The notes under the pieces: generated by a model
The model's database searches: none
Seen by the model: the letters and a program-made list of their open reading frames with translations, nothing else
What the model was told of the DNA's origin: nothing
Assembly (NCBI RefSeq): GCF_002752355.1
Contig: NZ_MRAV01000011.1
Coordinates: 124,001-188,000 of the forward strand
Source of the DNA: Leucobacter sp. OLIS6
GTDB lineage: Bacteria; Actinomycetota; Actinomycetes; Actinomycetales; Microbacteriaceae
Direction of reading: 5' to 3'
Length of the DNA: 64,000 nt
Shown here: in pieces, positions 18,201 through 26,118 of the stretch
How positions within the stretch are numbered: position 1 is the stretch's first letter
How the letters are laid out: each line of letters begins with the position of its first letter
Translations under genes and position numbers: made by a program

Positions 18201-21200
18201 ACGGCGTCACCGCGCCCGCCGGGCTCGCGGCGGCCGATGCACGCATCGTGCTCACCCGCGGCGCGACCGCGGACGCGCCGATCACCGTCGCCGCGGCGCA
18301 GGCCCTCGCTCCGAACGACCTCGCCGACATCACCGGCATCGAGGTCGTGTTCGCGAAGCCCGACGGCAGCCCGGTGATCGAACCGGCCGCAACGGGCGTG
18401 CTCGACCTCACCTGGCAGCTGCGCGCCGAGAAGCGATCCGGCGGAGCGGCCTCGATCACCCCCGCGGGGGAGTCGATCCTCAACGAGGCGCATGCCGCGA
18501 TCGACAGCCCCGGCAGGATCGCGTGTCCCGCCGACGGGTGCAGCACCGGTGAAGCGACCGCCGACGACGAGTTCCGCGTGGTCGAGGCCGACTACGCGAT
18601 CCGCACGAAGAAGACGATCGCGCCCGGGACGATTCCCGAGAACGGCTCGACCGCCTACCGCACCACGCTCACCGGGCAGCCGCTCGGCAGCGCGCGCACC
18701 ACGCTGCTCACCCTGACCGATGCGACGCCGACCTTCTGGAACACCATGGAGTACACGGGCGTCAGCATCCGGGTGCCGCGCCCGGTCAACCAGCTGCGCA
18801 TGGACGTGCTGACCGGGGCCGACTTCGAATTGCAGGGCGGCGTGCTCGTCGCCGTCTGCGACGGGGCACCCGTCGACGCGTCGTCGGACTGCTGGAAGAC
18901 GGGCGACTGGGTCGACGTGCAGCCGGGCAGCACGGCCCAGCTCGACCTGCCGGCCGGCGTCCCGGCGGGCGATGTGGTCGGCGTGCGCTTCTCGGCGCGG
19001 GACCTCGAGAACGGCGCACCCGCGCAGTGGGAGCGCCCCTTCAACCCGACTCTGAACTACGAGCTGCAGACCGAGCGGCTCGAATACCTGCGCAGCGAGC
19101 CGATGCGACGCGTCTCGACCACGCGACCGGGCCTCGACCCGAACCCGGGCGAGGCCGAGCGCGGAGTCATCAGCGACACCGTCATCGCCGACGGCACTGC
19201 GCAGTTCGGTGCGGACCAGCGGTTCACCGACCAGAAGACGGACACCGCGAAGACCACGGTCACGCACCTGACGAACGCGATCAGGGTGACCAAGACCCGC
19301 GGCACCAACCCGCTGGTCAGCCCGAGCGCCACCATCCCCTACGTGATCACCGTCGCGAACACCGGCCAGTGGGACATGACCGGCTTCCGCGTGAGCGACC
19401 GGATCGGGCTGATCGACGGGCGCTCGCCGCTGGTCGAGCCGACCCCGGCCGCGTACGATTTCGCGATCAGCGGCCCCGGCGCCCCGTCCGGCGCAGCCGG
19501 ATTCTCGGCCAGTCTCGACGCGAGCACGGGGATCCTCGACATCGTCAACGCCGACCCCGGCTTCGTGTTCAAGGCGGGATGGACCCTGACCGTCAAGACC
19601 CCGCTGAAGTTCCGCGCCGGTGTCTCGCCCGATGTGACGATCGACAACCGGGTCTCGGCGACCTCGGACCGCCTGTTCGACACCTGCGCGTCGACCACCA
19701 CCGACCTGCAGCCGAACCCCGACACCCACGAGGTCGCGACCTGCGCGGCCGATACCGCGACCGGCGCGCGCGCCAGCGCCTCCGTCGCGCTGAAGAAGTG
19801 GGTCAAGGGCGACGGGGCGGGCGACCCCGCGACCGGCGCCGACGACCTCGGCGTGCTCAACGTGCTGGGCGACGGCACCGAGTGCGATCCGTCGACGCCG
19901 GGCCTCACCGACCGCGGCTTCACCTCGTACCCCTGCGCACCGATCACCCGCCCCGGCGGGCTCGCGACCTGGCGACTCGACTTCCAGAACACGGGCAACG
20001 CGAACGCGCGGGTCATTGCGGCGGTCGACACGCTGCCCGATGTGGACGACCAGGGCGTGATCGTGTCGAGCGGACGCGGGTCCCAGTTCCACGTCACCCT
20101 CGCGGGGACCGCGGGCAGCAACCTGAGCGAGCTCGCGGACGCCGCCGACGGGCACTTCGAGCTGTTCGGCTCGACCTCCGTGCAGAGCCAGACCTGCAAC
20201 CAGAACGCGATCGAGCACTTCACCGAGGGCGCGGCCGTCGACCCGGCCTGCGGTTTCGACTGGCAGCCGCTCGCCGTCGGCATGGACGAGGCGCAGCTGT
20301 CGAGCATCCGCTCGCTGCTCGTCGTGCTCCGGTTCGACGATCCGACGCGTGCGACGAAGCCGGGCCTGCGACCGGGCGAGACGCTGCAGCTCGAGTTCGA
20401 TACGCGTACCCCGTGGGTGCTGCCGGTCGAGAGCGCAGTCGCCGACGGCCTGCCGGTCGCCTACAACTCCTTCGCGGGGGCCTCCCGCTCCGTCGCGACG
20501 GCGACGCAGCCCGAGCGCCCCGAGCTGGTGCTCGAGCCGCAGCGCGTCGGCATCGCGACCGTCACGGGGCAGCTCCAGCTGCGCAAGACGGTCGAGCGCG
20601 GCGGGTTCCCCGCCGGGGTCGAGCTGCCGAGCAACTTCTCACTGCGCGCCGACTGCGTCTCGGGCATCGCGCCCGTATCGCTCCTCGCCGCGGACGGAGG
20701 CGACGCGAGCCGGACGACGGTGCCGGGAGACGGCACGCCGGTGCTCGTCAATGCCGCGACCGGCCCCGTGAACCTGCCCCTCTTCGCGAAGTGCGGCATC
20801 ACCGAGGACCCGGCACCGGCCGGGGCGACCGTGTCGGTGGATCCGGCGGGCGGCGTCATCGTCGACCGGGATCTGTCGCAGAACGCCGCGGTGTGGAACC
20901 CCTACCGGGGCGATACCGAGCGCTCGGCCGTCACCGTGACGAACACCTACACGACCGGCGGCTTCACCGTGCGCAAGGTCGCGGATACGGGCGGCGCGGT
21001 CGATCAGAACGGCACGCCGATCGGCACCGCGCAGCGCTTCGCGTTCGCGGCGAGCTGCGATTACCTCGGCCAAGAGGTCCTGCCCCAGGCGCAGCGCGGC
21101 TTCGAGCTGCGGGCGGGTGAGACCCGGACGATCACGGGGATCCCGACCGACGCGAACTGCCGCGTGACCGAGACGGATACGGGCACCGCGGTGGGAACGA

Positions 21201-22459
21201 GCACGACGGTCACGGGCGACTCGGCCGAGCCGCGCACCGAGGCCGGCGAGATCGCCCGCTTCCGGGTCGTCCCGGGCGCGACGCCGCAGGTCGCGGTCGA
21301 GTTCGTGAACCGCTTCACCACGGGCACGCTCAGCATCACGAAGGAGCTCACCGGAGCCGGCGCGGAGCGCTGGGGTGACGGGCCGTTCACGGTGCGGGTC
21401 GTGTGCACCCTCGCCGGGGCCCTGCCCGAGACCGTCTACGACGGCGAGGCGCAGGTGTCGCGGGCGGCACCCGTCGCGACGGTCGAGCACCTGCCCACGG
21501 GCGCGGAGTGCACCGTCACCGAGACGGATGCGGGCGTCGCGACCGAGCACACGACGGAACCGGCGGACGGCCGCGTCACGATCGGCGACGACGCGGACGA
21601 TCCCGTGGCCGCGGTGACGGTCGTCAACGAGTTCCGCACGGGCGGCTTCGACGTGCTCAAGGAGGTCGCGGGACCCGGTTCCCCGACGTTCTCCGACGGG
21701 CCGTTCGACTTCGGCTACGTCTGCACCTTCGGTGGCGAGCGGATCGCCGACGGCACGCTGACGCTGCGCGGCGACGGCTCGGGAGATCCGCTCCGGTCGG
21801 AAGCGGTGCGCGGGTTGCCCGTCGGAGCCGAGTGCGCGATCACCGAGAACGGCACGGGCGGCGCCGACGAGACGCCGGCGCCGGTGAGCATCACGATCCC
21901 CGACGAGCAGGAGGGTGAGGAGTCGGTGGCGACCGCCGGATTCCTCAACGTGTTCTCGGTCGGCACCGCGACCGTCGAGAAACGCCTCGACGGGCCCGGC
22001 GCCGAGCTGCCGAGCGCGCGGAACGCGCAGTTCACGATCCTCGCCACCTGCCAGGTGGAACGCGATGGCACGCTCGTCACGCTGCACGAGGCGAGCCTGC
22101 GGATCCGTGGCGGCCAGACCCTGGCCGTGGCCGACGCGAACGGCGACCCGGTGCAGCTGCCGCTCGGCGCGCACTGCTTCATCCGCGAGACCGACCGCGG
22201 CGGGGCCAGCGCCTCGACCGTCAGCCACGGCGACTATGCGAACGCGGCCGTGATCGCGCGCTCCGATGCGTCGCAGACGCTCGCGCTCATCGCGACCAAC
22301 ACCTTCGAGCTCCCGGCCCCGAAGCCGGGCGGCAGCGGCGGCGCGAACGGAATCGCAGTGACGGGCGCACCGCTCGGCACCCTGCTCGGCACCGCCGGAG
22401 CCGCGGCGCTCATCGCCCTGCTCGGCGGGGTGCTGCTGCTGCGCCGACGGAGGTCGTAG
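15239..22459 (+). CDS. Giant cell-wall-anchored surface protein with DUF5979 repeats
   Basis: 2406 residues from the ATG at 15239, directly behind GGGGGAAAC. A signal peptide (about 1-32, cleaved after AASA) leads into ~1700 residues of DUF11/isopeptide-type beta modules with recurring 'SKRITP', 'VTDP' and 'NTVxS' segments. Five C-terminal DUF5979 repeats of ~105-125 residues start near 1775, 1905, 2029, 2134 and 2241, each with a (G)(F/L)xVxK core and paired cysteines. The tail has a Pro/Gly linker, IAVTGAP (~2371), a hydrophobic helix and RRRRS. It is a fibrous adhesin-like surface protein, anchored by a sortase or by the nearby exosortase-like enzyme (inference). Confidence 0.88.
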   Translation: MLGKRWLASVAALSVVLTALVPLGATAASAADNAVLQLKKSLVGEQTVFEPGDTFEYEIVVGCSSTLDLGCLDAALTDALPEPLVLNPANPDPVTASVAPGGTADVVLDGTTGFTVTPQQQDADGNTGLLAGGTMTVTVNVQVPADTSGEFNGAKITNTAHADAGNAAEVQSSADVTLRVDTTLAASLSKRVSPTTVPAVPGRSVEWTIAPGNDSNQTVDTIVMQDPAAPPFAFAPNLELAGVDVTDPAGATGHEVEYWVTGTWTNAPPNPIGSAGGVRVTFTGSFAPGATGEVKLRTRTTDAVAGIPEGGSIEAVNAAQATVGKNGEASEPVTADAKTTISASGPDATITKTFDDSTLIAGQSTVATITATNGAQNVQRLTVTEPSAGKPGLVAQGLEFTGFGEALAWPVAASSATITYRYTDCAETSERTTRVDSLPAAQSGCTVDGFTVVFEADGDGIQPEAYAALPLRVTALPVRTTAELHSTNFVDTQVENELGQIGSAATEAPFTVKPLVVDTEASKRITPADIYGVPGTRANVALSGKVSDDSTVGSTELVLTDPVDPATDGDFWNAFAPVRIHDTDIPNCVALSVSIWSRADGAWKPLAGATDVQGAQAKWSVDIPASVRADAGGIRFAYRPTCESTLPPGFTALVNLDVEVTAAHSGRETFTNTVQSSVHNDDAVEPDATDTAEAPLGVHPLDGTGPDLVDKHWLDGTVPALSGEERTARIGWSTQGLKLTDMTITDPAAAGELSNIATSVYDAFDLVRIAPVTPASDPLIENDRITSVLRYSASAGDWVDITSAACANGCEGRFGGYSLLPAEQRDTLGIRITYSERVAEAGVGASYDRRPLDLVFRIRDTLRSDPSAYALGTFHDSGYNTGEPGLVHNSVAAHGVNTATGIDRTSTDGDRITIIDSPLNVSLQKEFDQSQLGLPQPGTDPADYPLISAKLTASNDSAVRITSMRISDPAPAQAQPTVFDTLNLFSIDGVTAPAGLAAADARIVLTRGATADAPITVAAAQALAPNDLADITGIEVVFAKPDGSPVIEPAATGVLDLTWQLRAEKRSGGAASITPAGESILNEAHAAIDSPGRIACPADGCSTGEATADDEFRVVEADYAIRTKKTIAPGTIPENGSTAYRTTLTGQPLGSARTTLLTLTDATPTFWNTMEYTGVSIRVPRPVNQLRMDVLTGADFELQGGVLVAVCDGAPVDASSDCWKTGDWVDVQPGSTAQLDLPAGVPAGDVVGVRFSARDLENGAPAQWERPFNPTLNYELQTERLEYLRSEPMRRVSTTRPGLDPNPGEAERGVISDTVIADGTAQFGADQRFTDQKTDTAKTTVTHLTNAIRVTKTRGTNPLVSPSATIPYVITVANTGQWDMTGFRVSDRIGLIDGRSPLVEPTPAAYDFAISGPGAPSGAAGFSASLDASTGILDIVNADPGFVFKAGWTLTVKTPLKFRAGVSPDVTIDNRVSATSDRLFDTCASTTTDLQPNPDTHEVATCAADTATGARASASVALKKWVKGDGAGDPATGADDLGVLNVLGDGTECDPSTPGLTDRGFTSYPCAPITRPGGLATWRLDFQNTGNANARVIAAVDTLPDVDDQGVIVSSGRGSQFHVTLAGTAGSNLSELADAADGHFELFGSTSVQSQTCNQNAIEHFTEGAAVDPACGFDWQPLAVGMDEAQLSSIRSLLVVLRFDDPTRATKPGLRPGETLQLEFDTRTPWVLPVESAVADGLPVAYNSFAGASRSVATATQPERPELVLEPQRVGIATVTGQLQLRKTVERGGFPAGVELPSNFSLRADCVSGIAPVSLLAADGGDASRTTVPGDGTPVLVNAATGPVNLPLFAKCGITEDPAPAGATVSVDPAGGVIVDRDLSQNAAVWNPYRGDTERSAVTVTNTYTTGGFTVRKVADTGGAVDQNGTPIGTAQRFAFAASCDYLGQEVLPQAQRGFELRAGETRTITGIPTDANCRVTETDTGTAVGTSTTVTGDSAEPRTEAGEIARFRVVPGATPQVAVEFVNRFTTGTLSITKELTGAGAERWGDGPFTVRVVCTLAGALPETVYDGEAQVSRAAPVATVEHLPTGAECTVTETDAGVATEHTTEPADGRVTIGDDADDPVAAVTVVNEFRTGGFDVLKEVAGPGSPTFSDGPFDFGYVCTFGGERIADGTLTLRGDGSGDPLRSEAVRGLPVGAECAITENGTGGADETPAPVSITIPDEQEGEESVATAGFLNVFSVGTATVEKRLDGPGAELPSARNAQFTILATCQVERDGTLVTLHEASLRIRGGQTLAVADANGDPVQLPLGAHCFIRETDRGGASASTVSHGDYANAAVIARSDASQTLALIATNTFELPAPKPGGSGGANGIAVTGAPLGTLLGTAGAAALIALLGGVLLLRRRRS

Positions 22460-22477
22460 GCGGCGGGAACGGCGACG

Positions 22478-22507
22478 CGGGGCGGGGATCCAGAGATCCC
22501 CGCCCCG
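22478..22507. terminator. Bidirectional hairpin terminator after the giant surface protein
   Basis: Thirteen-base-pair arms (CGGGGCGGGGATC and complement) around a CAGA loop, 18 nt past the stop codon. It lies between convergent genes and has no T-tract. Confidence 0.75.
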
Positions 22508-22554
22508 GGGTCACCGCCTCGGCAGTCGACCGACTCTGCCCGGCGGACGCAGAC

Positions 22555-24969
22555 TCACTCCACCCGGCGACGGTGCCAGAAGCGCAGCGCCTCGATGACG
22601 ACCATGCCGACGAGCGAGACGACGAGCACGGCGATCGCGAGCGGCGCGGGCAGGAACTCGACCCGGAAGAACGTCGCGACGATCGGGATGCACCAGATCA
22701 GCGCGAGGCCGGCGTACATGGCGACCACGACGGCCGCGCGGAATGCGGTGACCGGGCGGGCCAGCACGGCCAGCACCCACAGCGCGATGCCGGCGAGCAC
22801 GAGCGTCGACGCGGACTGCATCTGCACCACCGTCGCACCCATGTCGTGGCCGACGATGCGCAGCGCGATGAGCCCGGCGGTCACCACGAGGCCCGCGGGG
22901 ATCGCGAACGTCAGCGATCGGCGCAGGAAGCCGGACCGGTAGCGCGACGCGTTCGGCATGAGCGCGAGGAAGAACGCGGGGATGCCGATGGTGAGACCGT
23001 CGGTGATCGACAGCTGGCGCGGCAGGAACGGGAACGCCCAGGCGAGCAGGCCGAAGATGATGCCGATCGCGAAGGCGTAGGTCGTCTTCGTGAGGAACAG
23101 CATCGAGACGCGCTCGATGTTGGCGATCACGCGGCGGCCCTCGGCGACGACGCCCGGCATGCGGTCGAAGCGGCCGTCGAGCAGCACGAGGCGGGCGACG
23201 GCCTTCGTGGCTTGCGCGGCGGAGTCCATCGCGATGCCGAGGTCGGAGTCCTTGATCGCGAGGGCGTCGTTCACGCCGTCGCCGGTCATCGCGACGACGT
23301 GCCCGCGGCTCTGCAGCGCGTGCACCATGGCGCGCTTCTGCTGGGGGGTGACCCGGCCGAACACGCGCTCGGTCTCGAGCACCTCAGCGAGCGCGTCCTG
23401 ATCCTCGGGCAGCGTGCGCGCGTCGTAGCCGTGCGCCGCGTCGAAGCCGACCTCGCGTGCGACGGCGGCGACGGTGCGCGGATCGTCGCCCGAGATGACT
23501 CGGACCTCGACGCCCTGCTCGCGGAAGTAGGCGAGGGTCTGCGCCGCGTCCTCGCGCACGCGCTCGTGGAACGTGACGAGCGCGACCGGAGCGAGGCCCG
23601 CGGGCAGCTCCGGGTGCTCGGCCGGGCCGTCGATCACGGCGCTGTGCGCGAGCACGAGCGTGCGCTTGCCGGCCTCGGCGAGTTCGCCCGCCTGCTGCAG
23701 CACGCGCTCGATCTCCGCGTCGCCGCGTGCCTCGGCGAGCACGAACTCGGGGGCGCCGAACACCCAGGTGCCGCCGCCCTCGGCGGCCGGACCGCCGGTG
23801 AGCACGGCGCTCCACTTGCGCGCCGAGTCGAAGGGGATCTCGCCCGTGACCGGGGGCGCCTGCTCGCCGCCGAAAGGCTCGGCGAGGCACTGGGCGGTGA
23901 GGTTCGCGTCGGGCGCGGACCCGATGCGGCCCAGGATCCCGCGCCAGCCGGCGACCTCGCGCAGTTCGATCGTCTCGCCGAAGCCCATCTTGCCGGTGGT
24001 GAGGGTGCCCGTCTTGTCGAGGCACAGCACGTCGACGCGGGCGAGGCCTTCGACCGCGGGGAGCTCCTGGATCAGCACGTTCTGGCGCGACAGCTGCATC
24101 GCGCTCACGGCGAAGGCGATGCTGGTGACGAGCACGAGGCCGAGCGGCACCATCGCGATCACGGCGGCCACGGCGCCGACGACGGCCTCGCGCCACTCGC
24201 CGGTCTCGAGCGCGCGCTCCCACCCGCCGTGCGACTGGATCTGGCCGTACGCGACGATGAGGATCATGGGGCCGAGCGCCCACGCGATCCATTTGAGCAG
24301 GCGGTTGATGCTGCCGCGCAGCTCCGACTGCACGAGCGAGAAGCGGCGGGCCTCGTTGGTGAGTTTCGCCGCGTAGGAGTCGTCCCCGACCCGCACGACC
24401 TCTGCGAGCGCGGTGCCGCTCACGACGCTCGATCCCGAGAGCACCTCGTCGTCGCGGCGCTTGCGGATCGCGTCGGACTCGCCCGTGAGCAGCGACTCGT
24501 CGACCTCGAGGCCGCTCGGGCCCTGCTCGTCGGTCTGCACGACTCGAGCGTCGGCCGTGACCTGGTCGCCGGTGTGCAGCACGAGCAGGTCGCCGAGCAC
24601 GACCTGCTGCAGCGGGATCTCGGCATCGGCGCCGTCGCGGCGTACGCGGGCGGTCGGAGCGTTGAGCACGGCGAGCCGGTCGAGGGTGCGCTTGGCGTTG
24701 AACTCCTGGACGACGCCGATGACGGTGTTGAACAGCGCGGGGAACGCGAAGAGCGCGTCCTGCCAGCGGCCGAGCGCGAACAGGATCCCGAAGCCGGCGA
24801 ACACGATCGCGTTGAACAGCGTGAACACGTTTGCGAGCAGGATCTGCCACAGCGAGCGCGTGGAGCCGTCGCTCGACACATTGCCCTGCCCCGCTTCGAA
24901 CCTGAGGGCAGCCTCTTCGGAGGTCAGACCCGTCTGCTCGGCGTCGACCTCGTCCATCACCCGTTCCAT
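22555..24969 (-). CDS. Cation-translocating P-type ATPase, CtpE-like
   Basis: 804 residues, close to mycobacterial CtpE (a metal/Ca2+ transporter). Visible are the actuator LTGES, the phosphorylation site DKTGTLT, the hinge TGDGVND and eight to ten membrane helices. It uses ATP to move a cation across the membrane. The membrane-helix-4 motif, written PEGL in most P2-type pumps, reads VPLGL here (about residues 261-265), so the ion-liganding Glu is absent. The start ATG lies 7 nt behind TAGTCT with no ribosome site, so the transcript is probably leaderless. It is monocistronic and convergent with the giant surface protein. Confidence 0.85.
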   Translation of the reverse strand: MERVMDEVDAEQTGLTSEEAALRFEAGQGNVSSDGSTRSLWQILLANVFTLFNAIVFAGFGILFALGRWQDALFAFPALFNTVIGVVQEFNAKRTLDRLAVLNAPTARVRRDGADAEIPLQQVVLGDLLVLHTGDQVTADARVVQTDEQGPSGLEVDESLLTGESDAIRKRRDDEVLSGSSVVSGTALAEVVRVGDDSYAAKLTNEARRFSLVQSELRGSINRLLKWIAWALGPMILIVAYGQIQSHGGWERALETGEWREAVVGAVAAVIAMVPLGLVLVTSIAFAVSAMQLSRQNVLIQELPAVEGLARVDVLCLDKTGTLTTGKMGFGETIELREVAGWRGILGRIGSAPDANLTAQCLAEPFGGEQAPPVTGEIPFDSARKWSAVLTGGPAAEGGGTWVFGAPEFVLAEARGDAEIERVLQQAGELAEAGKRTLVLAHSAVIDGPAEHPELPAGLAPVALVTFHERVREDAAQTLAYFREQGVEVRVISGDDPRTVAAVAREVGFDAAHGYDARTLPEDQDALAEVLETERVFGRVTPQQKRAMVHALQSRGHVVAMTGDGVNDALAIKDSDLGIAMDSAAQATKAVARLVLLDGRFDRMPGVVAEGRRVIANIERVSMLFLTKTTYAFAIGIIFGLLAWAFPFLPRQLSITDGLTIGIPAFFLALMPNASRYRSGFLRRSLTFAIPAGLVVTAGLIALRIVGHDMGATVVQMQSASTLVLAGIALWVLAVLARPVTAFRAAVVVAMYAGLALIWCIPIVATFFRVEFLPAPLAIAVLVVSLVGMVVIEALRFWHRRRVE

Positions 24970-24976
24970 GGGGAAA

Positions 24977-24982
24977 AGACTA
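24977..24982 (-). promoter_or_regulatory. -10 element of a leaderless promoter (P-type ATPase)
   Basis: TAGTCT on the minus strand, 7 nt upstream of the ATG at 24969. Confidence 0.5.
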
Positions 24983-25093
24983 CGGAACGCGGGCCCGCTG
25001 AGGACCGGAAATCCTCCCTGATCGGCCGAAGATGGTACTCGGGTACCACCTGTCCCGCCGCGGCCCCCTACCGGAGAGGGAGCCGCGTGCGGT

Positions 25094-25099
25094 TAGGCT
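25094..25099 (+). promoter_or_regulatory. -10 element of the erm leader transcript
   Basis: TAGGCT 7 nt before the leader-peptide ATG. The leader ORF would be the very first thing on the mRNA. Confidence 0.55.
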
Positions 25100-25106
25100 G
25101 TCCGGC

Positions 25107-25151
25107 ATGGGAATCTCAGCGCACGCGATCACCAGGATCCGCCGCTCGTAG
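25107..25151 (+). CDS. erm leader peptide (macrolide-stalling type)
   Basis: A 14-residue ORF, MGISAHAITRIRRS, upstream of the methyltransferase. It carries an Arg-Ile-Arg segment (residues 10-12), an instance of the R/K-x-R/K motif at which macrolide-bound ribosomes are known to arrest (as in the ErmD and ErmX leaders). Arrest with Arg12 (codon 25140-25142) in the A site would cover the left arm of the hairpin at 25138-25158. Being only 45 nt, it is easily missed by gene callers. It appears leaderless. Confidence 0.75.
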   Translation: MGISAHAITRIRRS

Positions 25152-25241
25152 CGGCGGACGCAGTTCCACGTCGTCTCCGCCGCTCCTCGGTCCAACCGGG
25201 CGGCCGTTCTCGCGCGCCCGGAAGATCTTCCGCTCCAGGAG
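25138..25241 (+). promoter_or_regulatory. Translational attenuator controlling erm
   Basis: Three 9-nt segments can pair in two ways: TCCGCCGCT (25138-25146), AGCGGCGGA (25150-25158) and a second TCCGCCGCT (25176-25184). CTCCT at 25183-25187, overlapping the third segment, is complementary to the erm ribosome site AGGAG (25237-25241). Without drug, 1:2 forms and CTCCT can mask AGGAG. A ribosome stalled on the leader blocks segment 1, 2 pairs with 3, and AGGAG is freed. This is the ErmC-type logic, deduced from sequence only. A 14-bp palindrome CGGAAGATCTTCCG lies at 25219-25232. Confidence 0.65.
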
Positions 25242-25250
25242 TGCATTCCC

Positions 25251-26018
25251 ATGCCCACGTACCGTGGCGGCCGTCATGAGCACGGCCAGAACTACCTCAC
25301 CGACCGACCGACGATCGCCGCGTTCACCCGGCTCGTCGCAGACTCGACCGGGCCGATCATCGAGATCGGACCGGGGCGGGGCGCGCTGACGCGCGAACTG
25401 CACCGCCTCCATCGTCCGCTCACCGCGGTCGAGATCGATCCGCGCAGCGTCGCTGCCCTCGGCGACGCCCTGCCCGGGGTTCGAATCGTCCACGCGGACT
25501 TCCTCGACTGGCGGCTGCCCGGATCCCCGCACGTCATCGCAGGAAACGTGCCGTTCCACCTGACCACCGCGATCCTGCGCAAACTGCTGCACGCGCCTGG
25601 CTGGAGCCGGAGCGTGCTGCTCGTCCAGTGGGAGGTCGCCCGCCGTCGTGCCGGAGTCGGAGGCGCGAGCATGATGACGGCGCAGTGGTGGCCCTGGTTC
25701 GAATTCGGAGTCGATCGTCGAGTGCACCGTTCCGCGCTGCGCCCGGCTCCGAGCGTCGACGGCGGGATCCTGGTCATGAATCGGCGGGCGCAACCGTTGA
25801 TCGTCGATCGGGATCGCGCCGCCTACCGCGAGTTCGTGCATCGCGTGTTCACCGGTCCCGGGCGCGGCATCGCGGCGATCTCCGCCGCGGCATCGGGACT
25901 GCCCCGGCGCGAGGCCGCGCGACGTGTGGCTCGGATCGGGATCGCACCGGAACGGCTGCCGAAGGATCTGAGCGCCGAGCAGTGGGAGGTGCTCTTCCAG
26001 GTCATGCGTCGGCAGTGA
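25251..26018 (+). CDS. erm: 23S rRNA adenine N6-dimethyltransferase (Erm family)
   Basis: 255 residues. RrmAD/KsgA fold: Q-N-Y-L-T-D (14-19), SAM motif I EIGPGRGALT (~40-49), EIDPRSVAAL, HADFLDW and the catalytic motif IV AGNVPFHLTT (~103-112). It methylates the adenine at position 2058 (E. coli numbering) of 23S rRNA, blocking macrolides, lincosamides and streptogramin B. The ATG lies 9 nt after AGGAG. A leader peptide and attenuator upstream point to inducible expression. It is not flanked by mobile elements and its base composition matches its neighbours, so it looks like a resident gene. An N-terminal 'YRGGRHEHGQNYL' is typical of actinobacterial Erm. Confidence 0.92.
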   Translation: MPTYRGGRHEHGQNYLTDRPTIAAFTRLVADSTGPIIEIGPGRGALTRELHRLHRPLTAVEIDPRSVAALGDALPGVRIVHADFLDWRLPGSPHVIAGNVPFHLTTAILRKLLHAPGWSRSVLLVQWEVARRRAGVGGASMMTAQWWPWFEFGVDRRVHRSALRPAPSVDGGILVMNRRAQPLIVDRDRAAYREFVHRVFTGPGRGIAAISAAASGLPRREAARRVARIGIAPERLPKDLSAEQWEVLFQVMRRQ

Positions 26019-26118
26019 CTCGGGCGAATCCTTGGAGGTTCCTTGGCGGGCCGGGCGGAGGCTGGGTTGCGCGGTGCACCGATTCCGGAGCGCCGTGCGA
26101 CCTGCGGGAGGAACTCGG

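Noticed and set aside
16865-20218. Minus-strand open frame of 1117 codons
   Set aside because: It is antisense to the giant surface protein, Arg/Gly/Val-rich, and has no domain or ribosome site. The long frame is a by-product of high GC content.
22573-25389. Plus-strand open frame of 938 codons opposite the P-type ATPase
   Set aside because: Asp/Glu/His/Arg-rich shadow of a well-conserved gene; it also runs through the erm leader region.
25251-26018. erm as a recently acquired mobile resistance gene
   Set aside because: No insertion sequence, integrase or base-composition change at its borders; it sits among housekeeping envelope genes.
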